From Oxyruncus cristatus (lineage: Eukaryota > Chordata > Aves > Passeriformes > Cotingidae): 64,000 bases of DNA. Shown piece by piece: positions 50,901-61,155 of this stretch (position 1 is the first letter of the stretch; the number at the start of each line of letters is the position of its first letter). Below the pieces are notes generated by a model. That model ran no database searches. It was not told the DNA's origin and saw only the letters and a program-made list of their open reading frames with translations. The translations under genes and the position numbers were made by a program. The stretch is taken from NCBI GenBank assembly GCA_013399855.1, contig VXAY01006167.1:310001-374000 (forward strand), read 5' to 3'.

Positions 50901-53731
50901 ATTAAGGAATTACAATAAAGAGAAGATTTTGCTTTCAAGGTCTTTATCTGAATGTTGCCTAACTATGTGACTGACATGGACACCCAGCCACACATCTCAG
51001 TGGACAAGAGACAAACAAAGGAGCTTGACATTTGCAGTTGTGGTGTAGCAGAACAAGCTGCAGTGTAAGTCATCTCCCTGATCTTGCAGGCAGGTAGAAC
51101 TCTTGCATATACATTGCTTATCCTTGCTTTCTCATTCACAAGAACAGAAGAGGAAGAAAAAAATATGTCTGTCTTCTGTTGTTATGGAAAAAGCTTTGCC
51201 TGAATTCTGCACTTTAGCAGGAATCACAGAATTTCACTTGCTTAGTACTTTCAGTACACTTGCTAACCTCAAAGCATCCTTCATGAAATGAAATATGGAG
51301 AAATGCAGCAACTTATACCAGGCAGAATAAAGTTGCAGCCTGCACTGATAATGCCTCTGTAATTCATGCTGCTTAAATCATTGGTTATGTAGGATCTGGC
51401 AAGTCAATGAGCCTTGCTCAAATTACAGAATCTCATTAATTCTGCCTTTTACGAGTCCTTTTCTACCTAGTTCGAGGACACTTGGCCCATGCCCACAGTT
51501 CAAGAGCTAGTAGAACTAGATGTTTAACTGATTAAAAGCACAAAACCTGTCTGGTAATCCTACGTTTTTGGGATATTTTAGGGTACTTATTTTAGTACTT
51601 CGAAAAATGAACCCTAGCTTATAAAAAGATCATCAGAAACAAACATGACATAAAGAAATATGGGTGCTCGTGTGTCTATATGAAATTCTGAAGAGCATGT
51701 TTTTTTTCTTTTAAGGGCAGCAGACATACCAGGTACAGCCCTCCAACCTAGTCTACTTCTAAATTAGTCAGGGGTTTCCAGCATTTTCTTTCCCTGGGTA
51801 CATTTGGTTCTCTACCTAAAAACTGGGGAAGGGATGACAGAAATTTTTCTGTCGCACCAAAGACATAAGAACTGGGACCTACTGACTAAAACCTCATTGA
51901 CTTTCAAAATCTATGCATTCTCTTGTCGAGCTCTATAGGTCACAGCAACTGACAATTTTATGTGCTGCAAGGCTATTCCAAGCAAAGCAACAGTTCTGTA
52001 TGATGCTCTTTTACTAACAGGGGTGGACAGAAAAATGCCCGAGGTAACAACACTAGGTGTTATTCAGGCATGGAGAACAAGTGCCTTTCCAGGGTTTCCC
52101 TCAAGAATTAGCCTCTGGAGTGCTCCTGCACCTGGCTTTGGTACTATGGGTGTTTTTCATGCCTGAAAACTGAGTCATCACTTCAGCCCGCAGAAGCAAA
52201 CCTAATGAAAGGTGAGATTTTAGTTTTCCTTGCCACCCTTTGACATGTTTCTGTGAAGATGCCCAATTATTGGAACAACAAGTACAGCCAGTAATCTGCT
52301 ATCGCTGTCCAACTAACAAGAGGAGCTCATGCCAACGTACACCTTACTCACATGCATTTCTCTTTAGTAATGCTGCATAATGCTTCGTAAATAAACAAAT
52401 GTACCAAAATCACTTAATCTTCACGGTGAGTAAGAGCAGAGGAAGCCACAGGAGACAGAAACAGTGACACACAGAATATTAGTTGTGACCTGTCTACTCT
52501 AACATCCTGCCTCTTGGCTGAGCCATGTACCAAGTGTCTTGGAAAAAGAAACAAGCAAACCTGTTAGAGGTAAGATTTGCGATATACTGCCCTTTAGAAG
52601 GTTGTTATTTGGGGTTTTTTTTGCTGTGATCACTAAAAGTTAAACCCTAAAGCTTGAGGTTAGTATATCCACTTAACATGTTTGTTAGTATTAACAGCTA
52701 TAATTCTGGATATTCTGGTTCTTTATACAAAAGCATTCAATCCCTCATTTAATCCTGCTAAATCCCCTGGCCTCAGCAATGCCTCATGGCAACCATTTTC
52801 ACAGTCAAATCACATCCATAGTCAGGGACTTCAGAGCTTGCAGGCTGGCTGCCATGGATTTGGTTAATATAGCAGCTCTGCGGGCCTGAGAAGGCTCAGC
52901 ACTAGCTAGGACTCTCTGCCTACAGGGCACACAACAAAGTACCAGAAGCAATGCCATCTCACCAGCCCTGCTGGGAAGAAAGGTGGAAAATCCAAGGCAG
53001 AAGTTGGCTTCTACACCCCCAAATTAACTCAGTCAGGGGAATTTTGCTGTCTGCCCTGCACATCAGTATATTTCTGTCCCCATTCTTGGCACTGAAGTAG
53101 AACCCAAAGCTCTATGACATCTCACAACAGGCACAGATGATCCAGGACTTCTGGGTTCCCAAATCCTCTTTACTTAGCAAGACTGGCAAGCAGTCTGTAC
53201 TTGAAAAATAGAGCTGCTGCTGAAGCAGGAGACTTACAGCTTGGACTCTAATGCTTTATTTTAAATTGAAATCAAAATAAACCAAGAGAAAGGTACTTAA
53301 ACTTTGAGTTACCATAGAAAATTTAATCTTTTTTTTTTTCCTTGCTCTTTTTAAGCAGAGCAAGTGTTTTATCTTCTTTTCACAATCACAAGTTTTGCAC
53401 CTGTGCCAAATGTACCTTTGGAATTCACACAGTCATTCCTGAAGTCACCGCAGGACCGGTGAAAGGTGCACACAGCTTGCCCTGAAGAAATGCAACTTCA
53501 GCCAGGATTTCGTGCACAGACTTTGGGAGACTATCAAAATACAGGTCAAAATCAGAAACTAGGGACAACGATGTGGTGTGGTGTGACACACACAAAGGTT
53601 TTATCCTCATTGTGATTTGTTATTGCTACTGTCTACTGGTCACAGACAATTAAAAGCAGCAAGTTTACTTTGATGTGCTGGTTAAAAACTTGCTGCAGAG
53701 AGCCTGATGCCACTGCACAGACACACCTTCG
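47991..53731. other. Unique AT-rich non-coding sequence
   Basis: No supported gene. It starts with a plus-strand CAG|GTAAGT donor-like word (47992) and contains a GAG|GTGAGT donor-like word on minus near 48494. Neither is attached to a convincing exon. A T run lies near 53329. Confidence 0.5.
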
Positions 53732-53785
53732 CTGAAAAAAAGTGTTGCTTGAAAAAAGGTGTTGCAATTCTTGAAAAAAGAATGG
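53732..53785 (+). repeat. Imperfect tandem triplication, ~17-22-bp units
   Basis: ctgaaaaaaagtgttg, cttgaaaaaaggtgttg and cttgaaaaaagaatgg follow one another. The first two units are nearly identical; the third has diverged after the A run. Confidence 0.75.
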
Positions 53786-56700
53786 CTTTTCATTTGAATC
53801 TCCCCAGACGTGCTACTACAGAACTCTATAATCACATGCCAGTAGCATTTCAAAAAAGATTCACTGCCTGGACAGCTTGTGAGAGGGTCTACATTCTGTC
53901 AGTATGCTGCCTGCACTAACATTATAAACTAAAAAGTAAACCAAGCATGGATCAACATTTTTTACGATAGCTTAGGAACTGTCAGGCCTCTGCACACTTC
54001 CAGAATCTCACTCTCAATCTGCAGAGGCTAACTATTAAAAATAGTCCATGAACAAATTCATGATGTAGATGATTCTCTCAAGTATTTAAAAAATAAAAAA
54101 AATACTTGCCTTTATTGAGGAGGATAAAAAAATCTACATAAATTGAATAGAGAAAAAAAGTAATACTTTTGGCAAATAATTTTTGACAAGACATATTTAA
54201 AAAGTCATCAGTGTAATATCTGAGCCTGAATCTGCCAGACAGAAGTAAGACACCTTAGACTAAACCAGTGTAAATATTTCTGCTGGGTTTGGTGCTCTTC
54301 AAGGTCTCAGAGAGAGCTGAAAATTGATAAATCTGAACAAAAAGAAAGAATAAAGTTACTTTAAAAGGAAATAAAATCACTGTGGATCATTTTTGAAAGT
54401 CTTGTGACATTTAAACCAATTTCAAGATATCTTAATAGAACTGTGAGAGAACTGGGAGAGAAAATTCATGAACTTTGAATACTTGGATTTGGTAAGTTAT
54501 ACAATTCCACTGGAATTCACATCATTATGGGATTCAGATCAAAATCAATCTCCTTGTTGTAAAAATCCTTCACTGGCTTATCTTGCCAACTTGTGAACTG
54601 TGGCCTCTGTATTCAAAAAGTACTGGTTTTCTTTCCACCCTTTCACTCACTCTTGCCTTTCTCTCCCACAGCTCCCTAAACCTGCTTTGTGATTCACCAA
54701 TCCACCCACACAAAACACAACAGCAGCAACAAAAAGCAAACTCTCACTCCCACAAAATTTCTTTCTACCACTTTATTTTCCCCTTGATTTCTCTCCCCTT
54801 CCACTATTGTTCACTATTTGTCTTGGTATACCTCTGCTGATGTCCTGACTACAACAGGCTACTGCAAAAGACAGGGAAACATGAAGCATCCCATTTCCTC
54901 TTTCCATTTCCTACTCAATGTAGTTACTTCTACACCTACACCAGACTGCATATGCCATCCTATTTATCCCTGGAGTGCTGGTGGATACTTTGTGAGGGAA
55001 CTTTAAAAAAATAAAACTTATCATCCAGATGTAAAAATAGGATTGGAACACTTCCCCCTCCCCCCAAAAAAAACCTCAAAAAACAAACCCATCACCCACC
55101 CCCCAAAACTCAAACACCAAAAAACTCCAAACAAACATGATGCTAAGACTAGAGACTGCTAGGATGGGGAAAAGTATAGTTATAAAATCGATAGATTTTA
55201 TGCCTTCCCAGAAACAGCATTGCAATATCTTCTCCCATTGACAAAACATCACCTACAGCAACATTTTTGTACAGGAGTAGTAAACCCTTGGCAGCTCTGC
55301 TTTGGAAACAGCATTAGACATTAAATCTTTCCTGAGCACACTTATGTTGAGCAGTTCAATGCAGCCCTGGAAGAGCACAACAAGGACTAGATGCCTATCT
55401 ACACATATATAACTTGAAAATAACCTGTAAACTTTATTGATTTTGGAAGACAACTCCAGGTATCTCACATGTTTACCAATTCAAAACAGTTCATGCAAAG
55501 GTTCTTTTATGATTGCACTAGGGGGATTAAGTATATTTATATTTGAGTTGAGAGATTGTGACTCAAGGGAAGACCTGCACCAACATCACCACTGTAGCCA
55601 CCTGGAGGATGGAAAAAACACCATACAGGTAAAAAGCTGTAACCTTTCCTTGGGTTGCTTACAGTGGGAAGTGAATAGGCAGTAACTCCAGGTGCATGTT
55701 CATCATATATCGGATGCTGAGTCCTTTTTCCTGCTCCATGAGGTTTTGCTCATTTGCTCTGCCTGCTTGTAAATCCAGCAGCTGAAAAATCAGACCTTTC
55801 AATGTCCCATTCTCCCTCTGACTTCATCTTTTTATGGTGTGCTTTTCTGACCTTTCACTGTAAAACCTTCTCCAGTTTGAGCCACAACTCAGGGGTTTTG
55901 TCCTTCAGACCACACTACTCAAAGTAATACCCTCAGCCTCAAGGACAGCCTGAGGTAAAACCTTCAACTTGATCATCTGTGCTCTTATATGAATACCACA
56001 TGCAAACCAGTTCAGTGGAAGTATAAAACCCCAGAAATATTCAATAAATATAACTGTAGGGATTATTTTGTTGCATGAAAGCACATATTCATCAAGTACC
56101 AGTTATCACAAGCCTGAAAAAGATCCTCTATGTCCAACTCTTCAAGCAGAAAGCAAAAATAAGTCTGTGGTTCCATACATCTCTGCCCTCAGTTTGTTCT
56201 ATCCAGAATTTCTTTCCGTCATCCCGAAGTTGTGACACTACTCTGTTCATATACACTTGCTAAAGAGAAAGGGAAGAAATTAGGCATTGGGAAACAGGAG
56301 CCCTGTCAACAAACAAGGAAGACCGGTACTTAGTTAAGCTACTAAAGTAGCAGTCAGTCCCAGAGCAAGAAAGGATAGATGGCATTTTGTCCTGCAAGTA
56401 AAGTGGAGTTAAGGGGAAAACTTAAGTAGCACCTGGTAGTTGAGGCACTGGACAAAGGAGTGCATTCAGGTCCGTATTTCACAAAGGAACTCCTTAGCTA
56501 CTATCCATAGTCAAGTCAGCAAATTTCAGTGAGCCTTGAGGCAGTATCTCAGTACTGCCCCAACCTAGGATACAGTAAAAATTAAGGATGCTTAGAGAAC
56601 ATTTTGTCCTGCATCATTTCAGGTGTAATCTTGTCACACATGATCACATGATTTTGAAAGTCTAGAAACAGCAAAGAGATTGTTCCTTACAAAGTGGAGC

Positions 56701-56969
56701 TTTAAACAGGCACAATATGAGGATGGAGAAGCAGTGCTCTTTCCATTCCCCATATTTTCCTCCCTGCTTTATTTTACTCTTTATCCATCATCTATTTAGA
56801 GATCACCCCTCAGACCAAACCCAACTGGCCCTATAGTATAATCACACTCATGCTTCCAGAGAGCCTATGACAATGTGGCTTCTGTCCACACCACACTCCT
56901 ATAAGTCAGTGTGCATGCATGTGTATGTGTTGGGTAACAGAATGGCAAGGGAATGCTTATTATTATGAT
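53786..56969. other. Unique non-coding sequence
   Basis: No gene. An A/C tract inside it is listed separately. A pyrimidine-rich stretch lies at about 54630-54800. Confidence 0.5.
55049..55137 (+). repeat. C/A-rich low-complexity tract
   Basis: About 90 bp of cccccaaaaaaaacctcaaa-type sequence with almost no G or T on the plus strand, like the tracts at 2.6, 12.0 and 58.7 kb. Confidence 0.8.
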
Positions 56970-57155
56970 GATTTTTTGGAACAGATTGCCCAGAGAAGTT
57001 CTGGATGCCCTGTTCCGAGAATTGTTCGAGGCCAGGCTGGATAGAGTTCTGAGTGGCCTGGTCTAGTGAAAAGTGTCCCTGTCCATGGCAGGGGGGTTGG
57101 AACTAGATGATGCTTAAGGTGTCTTCCAGCTCAAAGCGTTTTATGATTCTATGAC
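56970..57155 (+). mobile_element. CR1 LINE 3' UTR fragment
   Basis: About 185 bp match the end of CR1: ttggaacagattgcccagag, the middle word gaggccaggctgga, then ccatggcaggggggttggaa, ctagatgatgctta and the terminal ttttatgattctatga. It is heavily 5'-truncated and has no coding part. Confidence 0.92.
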
Positions 57156-60100
57156 TTCTGACAACCACATACACGCCCTTCAAAACCTGATACAAAATCC
57201 AGACTAGGATTTCAGCGATTCAGTGGGAACAGGTTTCTTTCTCCTCTTTGTCATGCCCATGAACACAAAATCACTTCTTTTCTGCCGTGGGATGCCTGGG
57301 TTGCTCAGTTGTTCCTGTGCTGAGCAGAGACAATATTCCAATGCCTGCTGGGAAGCAGATTCTACTTCCCCAGCCTGCAGAGGTAGTCATTGTCTTTCAT
57401 TTTGCACCTTTAAATTTAATTGGGTTCAAAGATCAATGAAAACAGTCCAGAAATAACTAACAAATTTTCTTAAACACTAGAGATGAGGTATTAAGAAGAA
57501 AAAAAAAGTCCCATTTATCCTTTGCATCTCTCCAAGAAAAAGCAAATCATCATTAATTACCAAACGCCATGCTGGTTTTTTGCCAAAAATAGGTCAAGAT
57601 TGCTATATTATGCATTGGCCCATCTTATTTAAGCCCCATAAAACAAATTCCTTGCTGGGTTGGTTTTTTTCACTATTGGATTTATTTTATTTGCCATTTG
57701 TTAAAAAAAAAAAAAAGCTAATAGTAATACAAACAACCCAGATACACTCCCTTAAAACACCAACAAATCATTAACTGAGCTTCGAGTTAATAGCTTAAGA
57801 ATATAAAGTATAATATATTGTAACAGCAGTGATAGAAAAAAATAGAGATTTCAAGAGCACAGAACTATTACAACTAGTTTTGAGAGAGCTCAATGTGAAA
57901 TCAACCAGAAAATGATCATTCCACAACTATAAATACAAAGTACTAAAACCAAAACAAAGTCTCTATCTTTGTGAAAAAAAAAATCCATAAATTTAAAAAA
58001 CCACCCCCTAAACCATTTTAGGGGAAAGTATTTAATGCAGCTATAAAATAGAGACTTTGTTTTCTTTATATTAAGTGTAGCTTTGATTGAGTCTTTAGAA
58101 TTAAACACTAATGTTATTGTAAGTAAAACACAAGGAACTGGAATTTGTGTTTGGCATACAATCAAGAAATAAGTGAGTCACAAAGTCAAAGGATGTGATA
58201 TGCCTTTATATGGCTTAGTTAGGGTTACTTTTGATGCACACTAAAATAAAAGTACTCCTTAGGCAAAGATACAAAAATCTTTTCAAATATGCACAGAGAG
58301 CTCACAATCTAATACTCTGTATATATACACTCCCTTTATAAGTACAGATGAACATGTATAACACATTTGGGTTTTGGCTGAACACATTTGATGGCTATAA
58401 CTGATTGACAGCATGTTCTCAACTACTTCGTAACAGACTGAAGGAATACATCATTTTACTTCATTTTTTTACAATGTTTAGATGGCCTACTGCAATTGAT
58501 CATGCCTATAAAATAAACTGGCAATCAGCCCAGTTTTGCCAGCTCTGATGATTTCAATCAAAAGTGTTAAAGCGTTTGATGCTTTGGTTAAAGTTCCAGC
58601 TTCCAAAAGTTAGCAGTTATGTGAGACCCAAAAGTTCTCTTTAAAACTAACATTGATGTAAAAACAAACAAACAAATAAAAACCCAGAAACAAAAAACCA
58701 AATAAATGAACAACAAAAAATCCCCCCCCCCAAATTAAAAACAAGACCATCACTTAAAATCATGACTGAACTGGCACCTTGAAATTAAAAAACTGAGAAA
58801 ATACTTTAAAAGAAAACATAAAGCTGCTTTATCACTTAATAATTTGCTTTGGTTTTCTGCATGTCACAACATAAACCCTCTGGAGAATTAACTTAAGGCC
58901 TTCTAAATATCTGGAACTGGTGGTACCAGAATGCAGACAAGACATTAAATCCCAGCCCAGTGACTCTACCTAGGGACCTCACCCTGCACAGTTTCCATCT
59001 CTCCTCTCTCCCTGTCAAAGCCAACAGAATCCAAGGTCTTTGAACCAAACCACCAGTTTATACAGGTATCACTAATATAATAGCACAGCAGCAGCATACA
59101 AATTCGAGCTTCCAGAGCCCGTGGGATAGGACTGGATTAAGCGTCAAATATATAATGGCTCTAAATGCATATTTTCATGCTAAGAGTTCTATCATTTGTT
59201 TAACTGCAGCAGTGAACTGAGACATTACAGTTACTCTGAACAGTATAATGTCAATCTACTCAAAACCCTCTGCCTAGACTTCCCTGATATATATCCCATC
59301 AAGAACCAACAAAGTAGAGAGGACTCATGTAAGGAGTCCATGTGACAGAAAACTAACTGTGGCAAATCTTAGACTTAAATTAAACAAGCATAGCAAAGCA
59401 TATTCCCAGGTCTAAACACGTATATTAAAGCCATGGCAAGCATCTAAATGATGAAACAGTCAGCTACTACAATGCAGCCACATTGCTATTAATGTAGCCA
59501 AATGTCTGATTCTGGAGTCACTGTGAGTTGGGTCCTTGAAAAGCCAAACCTAAAATGACTGGGGTTAAAATAAGGACAGCATTCACTATCAGCTGCATCA
59601 ACATGACAGTGAAGACAGAAAAGAGCGAAAAGCCAAGAATTATTAAGTAACAAAGATGAAAGGAGAACTGTAAGAGTAAACAAGCATCTTTGGATTGCGT
59701 GGTGGACTTGCACTCCATCTTTCTAGTGAAAACATTTTTGAACTTGACGCAAAAAGCTCACAAGCTGTGATGGCTCGGGAGAGCCACAGAAAATCCAGTG
59801 TACAACTGTACTGTAGCTGTTCCATTCACCATTCTGAAGTGTGCATTCCTTCTCCTTGCTAGCTATCCAAATGCATTTTATTTTTCTGCAGGAGAATCCA
59901 TTCTGCATGTGTTGTTACTAATTATAATTTAAAATATAAAGTGCAAAGGATGAGGATGTATTGGTAGAAAGCCTACTGTTAAGATTTAATATCTAGTGTA
60001 CACATACAACTGCAAACTGACAAGCACTACTACTCTACTGCATATTTGGTCACACTGTATGTGGAAATTTATGAATCTAAGTGATCTTTATGAACCTAAG

Positions 60101-60588
60101 TGGTTTTGGAATGAGTCTGTGAAATCAAATTGGTAACCCACAGGTTTGTAGAGAAGATTATACTTAAGTGATTTCTCTTTTTGCTTTAAGGATATACAAA
60201 TGATCATATTATCACTGCAAGTAATGATGTAAAGTATTCTGTAGGCAAAGAGTATTCCTACCTAGTTCATCAGCATGCCAGGGTAAAAAACTGGAACAAA
60301 GGCTATTATCACACAAAGATCCAAACCTCTCACTGAGATACACCCAAATAGCCCCATGTTGGGAGCTGTAACACTTGGAAAGAGTGATCAGAGAGATCAC
60401 AGACACAGCTTTCTGCTGTGCCTTCACATAAGGACCTGCTGTACAAAGTCGCTAACAGTACTAATAGAGAATCAAGGACCTGCTGAGTACATTTCAACTG
60501 CTCTTCAATGCTTTGATCCTGAACACTTCCTGCAGAAAAAAGGAGGAAGTATGCTGACAAGATGAATACATCCCACTACCTTCTGCAC
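57156..60588. other. Unique AT-rich non-coding sequence
   Basis: No gene. It includes an A run near 57700 and the A/C tract listed next. Several overlapping minus frames at 59489-59908 show no family features. Confidence 0.5.
58655..58742 (+). repeat. A/C-rich tract with a run of ten C
   Basis: aaaaacaaacaaacaaataa and similar words are followed by a C run at about 58722-58731 and aaattaaaaac. It is the same class as the other plus-strand A/C tracts. Confidence 0.85.
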
Positions 60589-60604
60589 AGAACCAAAAGG
60601 CATC

Positions 60605-60709
60605 AAAAAAAAAAAAAAGAAAAAAAAAAAAAAGAAAAAAAAAAAAAAGAAAAAAAAAAAAAAGAAAAAAAAAAAAAAGAAAAAAAAAAAAAAGAAAAAA
60701 AAAAAAAAG
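60605..60709 (+). repeat. Perfect 15-bp minisatellite (A14G)7
   Basis: The tract is pure A except for G at 60619, 60634, 60649, 60664, 60679, 60694 and 60709, exactly every 15 bases. Because 15 is a multiple of three, both strands stay open (Lys/Glu on plus, Phe/Leu on minus). Those frames are artefacts. The 9-mer agaaccaaa flanks the tract on both sides (60589-60597 and 60708-60716). Confidence 0.97.
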
Positions 60710-60782
60710 AACCAAATTCCCTTTGGCTGAGAGGTCTAGCACATATGATTTGAATTCAATCTCAACACAATTAGTTTCCAAG

Positions 60783-61155
60783 CAGAGGTTGGAAGGGACC
60801 TCTGGAGATCATCTTGTCCAAACCCCACACACAGGCAGGGTCACCTAGGGCCACTTGCTCAGGACCACATCCAGATGGCTTCTAAATATCTCCAAGGAGA
60901 GAGACTCCACCACCTCCCAGGGCAACTTGTGTCAGTGCTCAATCACCCTCACAGTAAGGAAAGTGTTTCCTGATGTTCAGAGGGAACCTCCTGTGTTTCA
61001 GTTTGTGCCCATCGCCTCTGGTCCTGTCACGGGCACCACAAAAAATAGTGTGGCTCCGTGCTCTTTACTCCCTCCCTTCAGGTAATTATATACATTGATC
61101 TGATCCCCTTGAGCCTTCTCTCCTCCAGTCATGTCTCAACAGTCTTTCTTAAAGC
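60783..61155 (-). mobile_element. CR1 LINE 3' fragment, minus strand
   Basis: The plus strand shows the reverse complement of CR1: gaggttggaagggacctctg, gagatcatcttgtccaaacc, actccaccacctcccagggc, tttcagtttgtgcccatcgc, then tgatccccttgagccttctc. So this is a minus-oriented, 5'-truncated CR1 whose 3' end is at the low-coordinate side. The terminal octamer tail is lost or degraded (ttagtttccaagca). The frame at 60855-61085 is antisense noise. Confidence 0.93.

Noticed and set aside
60494..60781. 95-codon minus frame with a Phe/Leu repeat, and its Lys/Glu counterpart on plus
   Set aside because: Both come from the (A14G) minisatellite, whose 15-bp unit keeps frames open automatically.
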